A DNA stretch of 64,000 bases from Anomaloglossus baeobatrachus (GCF_048569485.1 NC_134353.1:702510958-702574957), one strand, 5' to 3'; shown: positions 55,201-64,000, counted from the stretch's first letter. Numbers and translations: made by a program. The notes: a model not told the origin generated them from the sequence alone.

Positions 55201-56967
55201 GCCTCCGCAGAAGCCGCCTCCTGCTGCCTGCACATTTAGTTGTTGCTGTCTCGCTGTCACACACAGCGATGTGTGCTTCACAGCGGGACAGCAACAACTA
55301 AAAAATGGCCCAGGACATTCAGCAACAACCAACGACCTCACAGCAGGGGCCAGGTTGTTGCTGGATGTCACACACAGCGACATCACTAGCAACATCGCTG
55401 CTACGTCACAAAAGTTGTTCGTTAGCAGCGATGTTGCTAGCGATGTTGCTTAGTGTGACGGGGCCTTTACACACAGCGAAATCGCTAATGAGGTCACAAA
55501 AACCGTGACTCAGCAGCGATCTCAGTAGCGATCTCGCTGTGTGTGAAGTACCCCTAATTCCTCCAATTACAGCTGCAGCTAAGCTCATAAAACACTCATT
55601 TTGTTATCAGGCAGTGAAACGATGAGAGAGTACAGCAACAAAGCAAATACATCAGTATCATTGGGTCTAAGATCTATTTGATAATATATGCAGTTATTAT
55701 TGTTAAATCAATTGACTTTAAAGGAAATATATAATGTTCTGTTAAGCGATACCTTACATGAAATACTACCACTAACCGCATGACACATCTACTGAACATA
55801 TTCATGTAAAAATGTAATGGCCATAGAAAAAAGCAATCGCCTAGCCAAAATTATAAGCCATTATAAGGCCGCATGCACACTATTGTATTTGGCATCCATA
55901 CAGAGATCCAAATGGAGATCCAAATATGGCTCTTGTTTCTCGTATCTTTGTGTTTGAAGAATTTGTGTCTATAAAAAAAAAATCTTGCATAAACTTATAC
56001 ATTATTGATTCTAGGAGGAAGTCTGGTGCATCATGGAGGCACCATATGCTGGAGTGCTGTATAGAGCTAATCTGTGGAATGTCAGGTGCATGAGACCTAA
56101 GTGGAGGCTCCAGCATACAGAATCACATAATATGGTTTTATTGCAACTCCTGCACTCAGTAGTAGAATTCACAATCACAGCATATTGTGTGGGATTTAGG
56201 CTCTGTTCACACCTGCTTTATGGCTTCTATTTATAGACTGCTGTAACACCTCTGATTAGTAATGAGCGAGCACTACGAGGCTTAGGTGCTTGGTACTTGA
56301 TAAGAGCAGGTGGATGCTCGGATGAGCCTGACTGGAACACCCTAGTATGATGAAAGTCAGTAAGGAACTGAAGCATTTTTCCAGTCGTTCCCCATTGACT
56401 TCCATTATACTCGGGTGCTCGAGTCATGTCCCGCCGAGCATCCAACTGCTCCTATAGGGTACCGAGCACCCAATCATGGTAGTGCTCGCTCATCACTATA
56501 TCTGATGCATGACAGACACCACTGGTTCCCATTGGACGCCATAGACCCATGAGGTCTGTTAGGTTTCGCCAAAGTATCCAACATTTTCATGTGAAAAATA
56601 CCACTGTATGCAGCAATGTATTTTCTTATAAAAATGTAAAGATTCTGCAATGAAAATCCCTAACTGATCCACTGATGGAGGTGAACACAGTCTTTTTATT
56701 GAAGTGTAATACAATAGCAGGGCACAACGGTGCTTTGCCAATCTGTTTTTTTACTGACAACAAGTAATACTGTACATTAGAGGAAAATAGACAGCAGGAT
56801 TTACAGTTTATTTTGGATTTCTCACCTTTTTCATCTCCGACATTCATGGCCCATTCTACATCTCTGCAGTATTTATCTATGGTATCCACTACACTCTGGG
56901 GATTTCCACGCTCTGAATTCTCCAGGACAAAGCTCAACATCCTCTGCTCCTTCAAGTCTTCTTCCAT
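43069..56967 (-). CDS. comt: Catechol O-methyltransferase-like gene B, complete coding region
   Basis: Four minus-strand exons: 56826-56967, 53597-53790, 50917-51048 and 43069-43254, with intron phases 1, 0, 0. Together about 217 residues (human soluble COMT 221). Cytosolic SAM-dependent methyltransferase fold. EWAMNVGD keeps Trp38 and Met40; LGTYCGYSA is the SAM loop; FTIELDP keeps Glu90; [10 protein letters not shown] keeps Asp141 and Lys144; LLADNV keeps Mg ligands Asp169 and Asn170; VYPGIPDF keeps Pro174. Two key positions differ: Ala instead of Trp143 (hydrophobic wall of the catechol pocket) and Gln instead of Glu199 ([10 protein letters not shown]). Splice sites are GT-AG throughout, and no stop or frameshift is visible, so it reads as a working gene with a changed pocket. 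An AG acceptor 15 bases before the Met implies an upstream exon that I could not place. Intron 3 holds a full-length LINE; introns 1 and 2 hold MITEs. Other O-methyltransferases of the COMT group (TOMT/LRTOMT type) are less likely given the overall match. Confidence 0.9.
43509..44400. mobile_element. Harbinger-like fold-back MITE with ATCGGGTAA motifs, 0.9 kb
   Basis: Ends AGGTACCGTCACACTAAGCA and, inverted, AGGCCCAGTCACACTAAACA, with TAA at 43506-43508 and 44401-44403. The interior repeats TAAATATCGGGTAACCAA and ACACATCGGGTAATTAACCC in both orientations. In intron 3 of gene B; an inverted relative is at 54584-55468. Confidence 0.72.
44439..46091 (+). CDS. LINE ORF1 protein (L1 ORF1p-like)
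   Basis: RNA-binding chaperone that coats LINE RNA in the transposition particle. 550 residues from the first ATG; a stronger-context ATG at 44582 (AAGATGGCGG) may be the real start, because the first 45 codons look like read-through of GC-rich 5' sequence. Residues to about 270 are Pro/Gly-rich and low complexity. A coiled coil follows at about 290-350 ([31 protein letters not shown]). Then comes an RRM-like domain ([40 protein letters not shown]) and a C-terminal domain to about 520, ending in a basic [14 protein letters not shown] tail. No stop or frameshift inside. Typical of vertebrate L1/Tx1-group ORF1. Confidence 0.85.
   Translation: MGGSGREEPVHVSDGGRGEEPEETDGADGGRAGYPADAGERGASLVNKMAAEKTRGDSPARGRERDCSELAGSGSPGTAGPDRRYMFSLDTSSGGHTEMLEMPPLPPLEILESGGGWSPSAPVEHSQGESGAMTWCGGSWEWGSPDCGMLDGGGGDWGEAQKEAREARSEALQPAIIPQPVWDDPESPKDAPLSSPLGPPILQSGSLTPRPQRSQNLFGDIGSGSPAPVTQLKGTSRTPLSSPARESSRKGAPETLIVAPTQPPCPPADWWEFVRQLPTKKDFQALISEVKDTCRSEIAAVQQDVVSISKRINQLETDHNDARTTIRHLQSHTSSQADAIRELQRHIEDLDNRGRRHNIRVRGVPEAQIMEDVTKILQTIFNSLLQRPPDSPIPMDRAHRALRPKNLTGNPRDIICHIVDFQLKEEIMFRARPPKQAMYQDTKIQLFQDLSWLTLQQRRALRPLLSSLKANNILYRWGFPFSLSARRGETSANLRTPADLESFCRAFDLPVPDLPDWTLPQQIPQLPQTWQPATAARKRRPRGPRAERPT
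46614..50418 (+). pseudogene. LINE ORF2 (endonuclease-reverse transcriptase), broken
   Basis: Starts [14 protein letters not shown] and FLQETHF, the apurinic-type endonuclease opening; LCNLYAPN and SDHAPLLL mark the rest of that domain (to about 47330). The reverse transcriptase has PGLDGF (about 48050), YRPISLLN (about 48225), [13 protein letters not shown] (about 48603) and the catalytic FADDVLL (about 48733). The C-terminal part carries a Cys/His motif, [18 protein letters not shown] (about 50034-50085). Breaks: a TAG at 46767-46769, a one-base loss in the G run near 47025, a two-base gain near 48438 and a TAG at 48463-48465. Domain order and motifs place it in the L1/Tx1 group. It cannot mobilise itself. 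Confidence 0.9.
50917..51048 (-). CDS. comt: COMT-like gene B, coding exon 3
   Basis: 132 bases, acceptor TTTGTCCAG, donor GAG followed by GTAAGT. Encodes [15 protein letters not shown] to DTKLLE. Contains Asp141 and Lys144, with Ala at position 143. Confidence 0.9.
51049..51695 (-). other. Intron 2 of gene B, unclassified part
   Basis: No exon or clear repeat seen. Confidence 0.45.
51696..52308. mobile_element. T2-like fold-back MITE, 613 bp
   Basis: TTAAAGGGAGCCAATCACCA at the left and TCCTGGTGATTGATTTCCTTTAA-type right end (inverse), TTAA at both ends. Arms of about 280 bp (AACCTAAAGCCAGTGCTATA and complement). Related to 39276-39766. Confidence 0.78.
52470..53035. mobile_element. Family S fold-back MITE
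   Basis: Ends AGGCCGCTTTACACGCAGCG and, inverted, AGGCCGCTTTACTTGCTGCG, with TAA on both sides (52467-52469, 53036-53038). Closely related to 38131-38685, in the opposite orientation. Confidence 0.75.
53035..53391. mobile_element. T2-like MITE
   Basis: TTAAGGGGAATCTATCACCAG left and CTGGTGACAGATTCCCTTTAA-type right end, shortened here to their first 20 bases for comparison. It begins on the TTAA at the right end of the preceding element. In intron 2 of gene B, about 200 bp from exon 2. Confidence 0.7.
53597..53790 (-). CDS. comt: COMT-like gene B, coding exon 2
   Basis: 194 bases, acceptor CCATCTCCAG, donor CAG followed by GTGGAT. Encodes [15 protein letters not shown] to FAGLQDQ, including the SAM-binding YCGYSA loop and the Glu90 equivalent. 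Confidence 0.92.
54019..54585. mobile_element. Fold-back MITE with ATCGGGTAA motifs (first of three abutting)
   Basis: Starts AAGGGTACCGTCACACTTTA. The interior carries CATCGGGTAT and TGGTTACCCGATGTTTA blocks in both orientations; it ends at the start of the next element. In intron 1 of gene B. Confidence 0.6.
54584..55468. mobile_element. Harbinger-like fold-back MITE with ATCGGGTAA motifs
   Basis: AGGTCCAGTCACACTAAACA left and AGTGTGACGGGGCCT right; same family as 43509-44400 in reverse orientation and of similar length. Contains two nearly palindromic CATCGGGTTAATTAACCCGA-type cores near 54950 and 55050. Confidence 0.68.
55468..55552. mobile_element. Short MITE fragment (third of three abutting)
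   Basis: AAATCGCTAATGAGGTCACA and TGTGTGAAGTACCCCTAA type sequence forming a small inverted repeat around AGCGATCTC blocks. Confidence 0.45.
55553..56256 (-). other. Intron 1 of gene B, unclassified part
   Basis: No exon recognised. A loose inverted pair near 55990-56110 (TCCTCC... and CCAGCATA blocks) is probably an old repeat. 53791-54018 is also unremarkable intron. Confidence 0.45.
56257..56498. mobile_element. hAT-like MITE
   Basis: Ends TAGTAATGAGCGAGCACTAC and, inverted, TAGTGATGAGCGAGCACTAC. Flanks CCTCTGAT and TATCTGAT agree at 6 of 8 positions. 242 bp; arms include GAGCACC and GTGCTCGG. Confidence 0.7.
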
Positions 56968-56982
56968 TGTGCATGAAATAGA
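56826..56982 (-). CDS. comt: COMT-like gene B, first coding exon
   Basis: Acceptor ACATTACAG; Met at 56965-56967, 15 bases into the exon; donor AAAG then GTGAG. Encodes [14 protein letters not shown] to VGDEK. The five codons before the Met are open, so translation from an upstream membrane-anchor exon is possible but unproven. Confidence 0.92.
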
Positions 56983-57754
56983 CTGTAATGTGACCTGAGC
57001 AAATCTCCAATCAGAAATGGTGGAACAATTTCACAAATCTTAACAATACAGTGGAACCTTGGATTACGAGCATAATTTGTTCCGGGAGTGTGCTCTTAAA
57101 CCAAGTTACTCTTATATCAAAGCGAATTTTCCTAAGTCAATTCTTTGATTATGTGAGAACGGCTGCACCCAGTAATCTAAGTGATACACCGCTAGATTCA
57201 GAATCTCCTTGCCTACACTATGTTAATGCCAAATGAGATAGCAAAAACCTGCTAACATATTTCCTATAAGTAAGAAAATAAAATTGTTCACGAACGTGGA
57301 GAACCTCTTTAAATTCAAGTGAGCATTAGTTTTCACTAGGGGACATTTATTTATTCTCCCCGTATGACTGTGACCAATCATAAGTAGGCAGCAACACTCA
57401 AAGGAGAAAAAAACAACCCCCATAATAACTTAGGTCTAGTTTATCAGTGTGTGAGATGTGTAAAGACGGACAGCCTGATCTGGTCTAACCTCCTTTCCAC
57501 CCAGTAAAAACTCCGAAAGATTAGGTACCGAATACTTTGATTGCTAACATCTCCACAACAAAGAGGCAAAATAAAAAAAGTTATGTGTCCCATTTAACAT
57601 AAGAAAACTGTTGAAACTAAGGTTCTCTTTAATTAAGCCGTATTCATTGATTGTTTCTTCTTATAAAGTGATGACATAATGCAAGACTTCAGCAGATGTT
57701 GAACCTCTGATTATTTCATTGACCTTGAGAACTAAGTGGTCACTGGACTCCTTA
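56983..57754 (-). other. Upstream region/5' intron of gene B
   Basis: AT-rich, no CpG island, no clear promoter or further exon. The gene's 5' exon and promoter must lie further right or be unrecognisable by eye. Confidence 0.4.
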
Positions 57755-58168
57755 GGCTCTGTGCTCACAGGAGAAAATACCTGAAGATTTTGCTGTGGAA
57801 ATCCTGTGGATTTTCTAGATTTTTCAGATAAATCCGCAGGTTTGCACAAGTTCAGAGACTCACCATGTTATCTTATGTGATTTGGTGTGTGCTGTTTATA
57901 TGCTGCAGATTTTTCTCCTGCGGAAAATGCTGTGGAATTTCCGCTGCCGCAAAGGATGGATCTCCTGCCTTTCAACTATGGAGATACAGGGGGGAAAATC
58001 CGCAGTACAAGCGCACGAATTCCGCACATTTTCCGTAGGTTTTCCACAGCAATTCCGCATGAAATCCGCAATAACGGATAGCTGCAGATTCCCGGGAGCT
58101 GCTGGGTGACCCTGCGGAAATACCTGCAGAAAATTCCGCAGGTATTTTCTTCCACGGGCACATAGGCC
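57755..58168. mobile_element. Harbinger-like MITE
   Basis: GGCTCTGTGCTCACAGGAG left and, inverted, GGCCTATGTGCCCGTGGAAG right; long arms around TTTCTGCAGGTATTT and CAGATTTTTCTC. TTA at the left (57752-57754), TAC at the right. Confidence 0.55.
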
Positions 58169-58318
58169 TACAGCACAGTCTCATTCAGATGACTTTTCAA
58201 GTTCCCCTAGTCTGGACGGAGGCTCAATGATGTGTGTAGGAAAAATGTATATGGTTATGCATGTAGTCTTTTTGCAGACTCTTGGTTAAGGAATGTATGG
58301 ATGCGGGAAATATATATA

Positions 58319-58460
58319 CTGTGCCCGATGACCGGTATCCGATGACCTGTGCCCCATGACCTGTGCCTGATGACCTGTGGCCGATGACCTGTGCCCGATG
58401 ACCTGTACCTGATGACCTGTGCCTGATGTCCCTTGTCTGGCGACCTGAGCCTGAGGGTAC
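58319..58460. repeat. Minisatellite, 14-bp unit
   Basis: About ten units of GATGACCTGTGCCC with small changes. Confidence 0.9.
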
Positions 58461-58876
58461 AGGCCGGAAGCCCCGAACCTGCTTGTAACCTTCCTGCTCG
58501 TTCCCTGTTTGTTCCTCTTGTTTTTAGGACTAGTGGGTGTTGAAGAGGTGGACTTCCCCGAGAAGTAAATATTCTAGCAATATAACATTAAAATGGGAAT
58601 GCCCCTTTAAAAAAAGTGGTGAAGCATTCCACTGCTCTTCACAAGAAGTTCTGTTTTGCACTAATGTTTCAATTTGTAGCCAGTATAATTCTCATGGCAT
58701 GCCTGAAATACCATTGAAGAAGCCGCTTATTTCCAAGATCCAGCTTTATACCTTGACAAATCTCACAAGCTCACATACAGAAATGTTTGCACTGTGCATC
58801 TACTATACTAAGGACAATACTAAGGACCAGGGTGCACTCACTGTGAGTGGAATAAAGGCGATTTCAGCAGCTAAAT

Positions 58877-59105
58877 AGGAAAGGATTCTTTACAGTTAGA
58901 GCAGTCAGATTGTGGAATGCCCTACCACAAGAGGTAGTAATGGCAGACACGATAACAGCTTTTAATACAGGGCTGGATGATTTCCTCAGTACACACAACA
59001 TTGTCGGTTATACATTTTGTCATTAAATAATTTATAATTGGTGGAGGAAGGTTGAATTAGATGGACCTAGGTCTTTTTTCAACTTGCGTAACTATGTAAC
59101 TATCT
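58877..59105 (+). mobile_element. 3' end of a CR1/L2-type LINE
   Basis: In one frame RKGFFTVRAVRLWNALPQEV and FNTGLDDFLS match the C-terminal end of CR1/L2-group ORF2. Then comes GAATTAGATGGACCTAGGTC and a short ACTATGTAACTAT tail. 5'-truncated to about 230 bp. Confidence 0.65.
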
Positions 59106-60419
59106 AGCTTTATACATGACCTGCTAAGCATTTATTCAATGTAAGATACAAAGAATCACCTGAAATGACTATTTTAGGTGTGCTAAATGACTGTGAATGG
59201 TTGCTGAACATGAAGAAATCAAGTGTTGCCCCTTCTCAACAAGGTTAATTGCTAAAATCAAAAGTAAATATCTGCTATACGTATGTAAAATGTATATAGT
59301 AATATATCCTATATAGCGGCATTCTCAGTCATTCAAGCGCATTTTTACTTTTTTGAACTTATAAACCACAAACTCATTATTATTGCCACAAAACTGCCAT
59401 GTATATACAGTATATAGTCCAAAGCCCCCCAGTACTCACACCCACAATGAAAAGGTCTTCTCACATGAATCCAGGAAGCAGTGATAGACCTGAAACACTG
59501 ATATACGATTGTCGTGTCAAATTTCACCCCCCTCACTGGGTGTAGCCTCCTTAGAAGTGTAATATTTTTTAGGACCTGAGGCACAGAATAGCCTCCTCCT
59601 CCACTGTAAGCTGTTAGGTAATTCCAGCAGCAGGCGCAGGCAATACCAGTCTGACCTACATATATCATTAGATCTCCATCTAACTCAAATTAAAAGGAAG
59701 CTCCTTGTGTAAGTATATTTTACTTCCAAAAGGCACTATAAAGCAGATTTCTAGCCTAAAGCCATGTGCACATGTTGACTATTTAGTGAGTTTTTCACTT
59801 CAGTATTTGGAAGTCAAAACCAGAAGTGGAACAATAGAGGACAAGTATAATAGAAACATGTCACCACTTCTGTATTTCTTACCCACTACTGGTTTTGGCT
59901 CACATATACTGAAGTAAAAAACTCACACTCACTGTCAACACATTAAGTATTGGCTGCAGACATATTTGCACAATAAACATGTCTCTTGGCAGAAAATTGC
60001 ATGTTTTTGCTGCATTTTTTTTCCAATTGATTGGAAATAAATCTCTGAAAGAATTGACACACTGTAGATTTGAGCAGCGTATGCAGGGCTGGCATCAGAA
60101 TCCAGAGCCCTTGGGCAAGTGCTGGGGCCCTGGACAGTCAGGGGGCCCCACTCGCCATCGTCAGGGGCGATGATCAGTTCAGCTGCCTCAGGGAACACAA
60201 ACTTCCTTGCTGCTGGCCTTTAAAACTTGCATTGAAGTTCATCTGCGGGTGTCGTCAGCACGTGGTGCGCTTCCGTCACAAAGATGAAGACAGGAGCCGC
60301 AGTTCCAGCCAGCATCACCCAGCACAATGTTTGGCCACCCAGAGCTGTATGTACCCCCGAGCTATAGGGTACCCACTGAGCTTTATGCCTCCCCCCAGAG
60401 CTGTATGGCCTCATCCCAA
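59106..60419. other. Intergenic spacer
   Basis: 59757-59946 is an inverted pair (GCCATGTGCACATGTTGAC; AAAACTCAC and GTGAGTTTTT) of the MITE family also seen at 30715 and 34320. Otherwise nothing supported. Confidence 0.4.
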
Positions 60420-60946
60420 TAATATATATGCTCCCACCGCAGTAATGTGTATTCCCCTGAGAACTGTGTGTGTCCCCCAGTAAAAGTTTATGCCCACACG
60501 GTAGTGTGTATGCCCCCTAGTAATGTGTATGCCCCCCAGTAATGTGTATGCCCGCCTACAATGTGTATCACCCCCCCAGTAATGTGTATCAATCCCTAGT
60601 AACGTGTATGTCACTCAGTAATGTGTATGCCCCCCGGTAATGTGTGCCCCGCAGTAACATGTGTGCCCCCAGTAACGTGTATGCCCCCCAATCATATGTA
60701 TTCCCCACAGTAACATGTATGCCCCCAGTAACATGTATGCCCCCAGTAATGTGTGTGCCCTTCACTAATGTGTATGCCCCCAGTGATGTCTATGCCCCAT
60801 GCCTCCCCTTTGATGTATGTACCCCCAACCCTTCCTGTAATGTATATACTGTAGCCACAGCTCCTCCTGTGATTTATCTACTGTAGCCTCCAGCCTCCCC
60901 TGTGATATATATACCATATCCCCCAGACTCCCCTGCGATGTATATA
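60420..60946. repeat. VNTR region, left part
   Basis: About 18-bp units of CCCCAGTAATGTGTATG to about 60790, then 33-36-bp units (AGCCTCCCCTGTGATGTATA) up to the inserted element. Confidence 0.88.
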
Positions 60947-62104
60947 TGTGCCGCCCCCACATCAGCAGTCGGGTTGCTCGGATCCGGATCCGCAGTGGCT
61001 CGATAGATTTCCGGACCTGGGGGTAGCACGGACACTCGAATAAAAAGGGGACGTATATGTATGGGATTACTGCAAGTACTTCGTGACTCCACCCATGGTG
61101 TGTGGTAAGATATGGTACCACCGCTGCTGTTGGGGAGCACCCGAGGGCGATGGGATAGCAGCTGGATGTTAACCCCTCCGTGGGGTGGATGCCCCGGGGC
61201 TTAATGTCCAGAACATGGGGAATGATGTGGGACGGAGGTGGCGTGCCGGGCCGGACCGGGGAATGGTGGTGTACTCACTGTGGAATAATTGCACGCAAGT
61301 CCGTTGGTAAACCAAGGTGTCAGTGGCCGGCTGCCGCATCCAGGTGTACTCGGGTCCCACACCCGGGCTGGTGTACCGATGTCCCTTCCTCCAGCACTCT
61401 GCAATTTTCTTGTGTTGATTTAACCCGTGTGGAATGGGAGAAATCCGCTCCCGGTGTCTTGTGTACCTGAGGAGCCGTTGCCCGTGAACACTGACCCTTG
61501 GGATTTCAGTGGGTGAATTCGGATACCCTATTCCCCGCGGTGGGCTGCCGGTTCGCTCTATCTGGGCTAAACTTCTGGAGCTAGGCTTGAAACCTGCTCC
61601 CGGCCTGGTGAATTAGAGAAGGGGCTTGCAACCATCTTCTAACTAGGGTCCAGGTACCCCGCCTGTGCACGGTTTCCGGACCTGATCTCCGCTGTCGGTA
61701 CCGGCGGGCTCCAAGCCTGTCCCGGTCCACTCTGGATCTCCTGCGAACGTATTCCCGTCGCCTTTGGACACGGTCCACTGTTTGCCACCTAGCCAGTAGA
61801 CCAGGGCTACTACCCTGTCCACTCTCCACTAGGCTCATCTTTCCTCCTGACAGTCTGTCACTGTCACTCCTCTCCACTCGACCTCCAACTTCAAACTCCA
61901 CACTGATCTAACTTGTTCCCGCCCCCCGGATCCTCAAGACCCCTAGGTGAGCGCTCCGAATCCGACTGGTCCTGCGCACTGGTGTGTCCTTCTTACCCTG
62001 GGGGGGTGGCTAGGATTTTGTGGCAGATTGAACCCTTGTGTGGGAAGATGTTATGTAGGGTGTTATGTACCTCTGTGACCACCTGGCGGCGCCAGGGCGT
62101 CACA
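60947..62104. mobile_element. Probable solo LTR
   Basis: 1158 bp beginning TGTGCCGCCC and ending GGGCGTCACA (TG...CA with short inverted ends), flanked by TATA on both sides, GC-rich and non-coding. It splits a VNTR cleanly. A fossil; family not identified, and a non-LTR origin is possible. Confidence 0.5.
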
Positions 62105-62400
62105 TATACAATGGCTCCAGTCCCTCCTTTGGTGTTTTACTATAGCCCCCAGCCTCCGCTGTGATGTAAATAAAGTAGCCCCAGGCTCCCCTGTGGTGTA
62201 TATATACTGTAGCCCCCAGCCTCCCCTGTGATGTATATACCGTAGCCCGCAGCCTACCCTGTGATGTATATACCATAGCCTCCAGCCTATCATGTGATGT
62301 AATACCGTAGCCCCTAGCCTCTAATGGGTGTATATACTGTAACCCCTGCCTCCCTTGTGATGTATATTCTGTAGCCCCCAACCCTGTGATATATATACCG
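62105..62400. repeat. VNTR region, right part
   Basis: 33-36-bp units (TGTAGCCCCCAGCCTCCCCT, TGATGTATATACCG) continuing those at 60840-60946. Confidence 0.88.
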
Positions 62401-62557
62401 CAGACACACTGTGCTCACCATGTCTGTTAAAGTGACAGCCATCACGTAGTGCACCCTGCACCGCCACATGCCCAGGAGGAGCTGGACGGAGGCAAGCGGA
62501 TGAGGTGAGTGAGATTTGCTGCCCGTTTCCCCATTTTAAAAATATCACTAATGTGAT
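62401..62557. other. Spacer before the Penelope-like element
   Basis: No clear feature; the 5' boundary of the element that follows is not defined. Confidence 0.4.
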
Positions 62558-64000
62558 GGCAGACCAAAAAGGTGGAACATGGTACTCATAGGTCCAGGAG
62601 TTCTTCCATTCAATCATTACCTTCCAGTGTGGCAAGTAGCAGTACTTCGGTTGAACAAATACATACATTCAACACACGTTCTAAAAATAAGCAAAAACCT
62701 GGAAACCGCACTTATGATATTTTCCACACCGATAATGCTGGAGATCAACAACTTAAGGTAATCAACCTGTCTGAACATGAGCTGCTGGAGTCACATGTTT
62801 CTCTTTTAAGTAAAGGTTTGTCATTCTCTCCTTCATGCCCGGCAGACTCGTTTACGTCCATAAAAGATTTACATCTTTTTTCTTGAAAGCTGTTTTTCAA
62901 GAGGTTATATGGCAAGTCTGAACAAACGGAAGGTTTTCTTTCTACACAAGAGAAGGAAGCACTGGCTGTACTTCATTCATTAGAGGAGGAAAGTGAACCA
63001 CAAGTGGTGAGTACCTTTCCTCACGCTCTTTTAAAAAAATCAACTAAATTTCCCTCCTTCAATTCATGTTCAGCTATTGAGATTTTTACAAAGATGGTGT
63101 CTCAGGAATTTCGTGAGAAGTTTTCTACAAAATCAGGCCCTTCCAATCTTACTAGACGGGAAAGAAATGCTTTGGAGGAGTTACAAACATGGGAGGATGT
63201 GTTGTTCAAACCTGCTGATAAAGGCGGCAACATGGTGATATGGCCTATCACCATGTATGAACGACAAGCATACAAGTTGTTGAATGTACGCCAGTGTTAT
63301 AGAAAATTGATAACTAATCCTCTCCCTACTTTTCAGGATGAATTACTTTCTATCTTGATGTCGGCTTTTGAGAAAGGAATTATACCCAAAAAATTGGTTG
63401 AATATATTAAAAATCTTCACCCCCGGCTAGCAACGTTCTACCTGATCCCAAAAGTGCACAAGAATATGATTGATCCCCCTGGAAGGCCGATTGTGGCAGG
63501 TAATGGTGGGCTGAGTGAAATTATCTGCAATATCATCGACCATTATCTGCAGCCTTTGGTTGCGGAATTGCCTTCGTTTATCAAGGACACGACATCGGCC
63601 TTGCGTAGATTGGACAATATACAACTTGGTTCCAACATGGTTCTGGTCACGGCCGATGTCGAGTCTTTGTACACGTCGATTAGACATGCAGATGGCCTTC
63701 GGGCAGTTTCTTTTTTCCTGCATAATAGTAATATGGATAGCGATATGGTCGACTTGGTGTTGCTCCTCCTTGAATTTGTACTTACACACAATGTATTCAC
63801 ATTTGATCAAAAGATTTTCCTGCAAACCCAAGGCACAGCGATGGGGGCGGCATGCGCCCCTTCGTATGCAAATTTGTTTTTGGGTGCATGGGAGCGGGAT
63901 ATTTTTTTGGGGGAAGCCATTCCAGGTTGTAGTAGCATCCTTAATTGGATGCGCTACATAGATGATATCCTGTTTATCTGGGATGGCCCCCCCAATGATC
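62558..64000 (+). mobile_element. Penelope-like retroelement, cut by the window edge
   Basis: One frame runs from about 62558 to the end with a single stop (TGA at 62884-62886). INLSEHELLESHVSLLSKGL opens the conserved N-terminal part. LFKPADKGGNMVIW, FYLIPKVHKN, PPGRPIVAGNGGLSE, DVESLYTSIRH, QGTAMGAACAPSYANLF and WMRYIDDILFIW are the ordered reverse transcriptase motifs, with catalytic Asp in DVESLY and YIDD. These boxes are typical of Penelope-like elements (Neptune/Poseidon kin). The GIY-YIG endonuclease expected next lies beyond position 64000. No ATG leads the frame, so a 5' truncation is likely. Confidence 0.82.

Noticed and set aside
58537-58878. 113-codon plus-strand frame
   Set aside because: No recognisable domain, no splice or promoter context, and it runs into a LINE tail.
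60070-60483. 137-codon plus-strand frame
   Set aside because: Extends into the VNTR; composition is explained by the repeat.
61581-61901. Arg-rich 106-codon minus-strand frame
   Set aside because: Lies wholly inside the GC-rich probable solo LTR; no domain seen.

Overview
This is vertebrate nuclear DNA, most likely from a frog or toad with a large, repeat-rich genome. The host genes have amphibian-type exon sizes and long introns. The repeats also point to anurans: TTAA-flanked fold-back elements with the TTAAAGG end motif of the Xenopus T2 group, Gmr1-type Ty3 elements, a Tx1/L1-like LINE, a Penelope-like element, Tc1 transposons and many PIF/Harbinger-like MITEs. No bacterial genes, CRISPR arrays, phages or rRNA genes were seen.

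Host genes: two tandem paralogues of catechol O-methyltransferase (COMT) lie on the minus strand. Gene B (43069-56967) is complete. Its four coding exons (56826-56967, 53597-53790, 50917-51048, 43069-43254) give about 217 residues, close to the 221 of human soluble COMT, with intron phases 1, 0, 0. Gene A has its first two coding exons here (12907-13042 and 394-587); the rest lies left of position 1. Gene B keeps the Mg and S-adenosylmethionine residues but has Ala for the active-site Trp143 and Gln for the catalytic Glu199 (human soluble COMT numbering).

Mobile DNA fills most of the rest. Two young Gmr1-type Ty3 elements (4473-9583 and 22919-28043) have integrase before reverse transcriptase and a SCAN-like capsid segment. 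A Tc1 transposon with an intact 345-residue transposase is at 29013-30664, and a decayed one at 2523-4116. A 6.3-kb L1/Tx1-type LINE with 15-bp target duplications lies in intron 3 of gene B. A Penelope-like element enters at the right edge. Smaller elements are often nested or abutting, so the order of insertion can be read directly.

Other structure: a 1.2-kb minisatellite (10300-11470), a VNTR split by a probable solo LTR (60420-62400), a 310-bp near-perfect palindrome carrying two inverted hammerhead-ribozyme-like motifs (35467-35776), and a fold-back element with a 93-bp tandem array (36102-36693). All calls come from reading the sequence; superfamily names for the small elements rest on end motifs and target duplications only.
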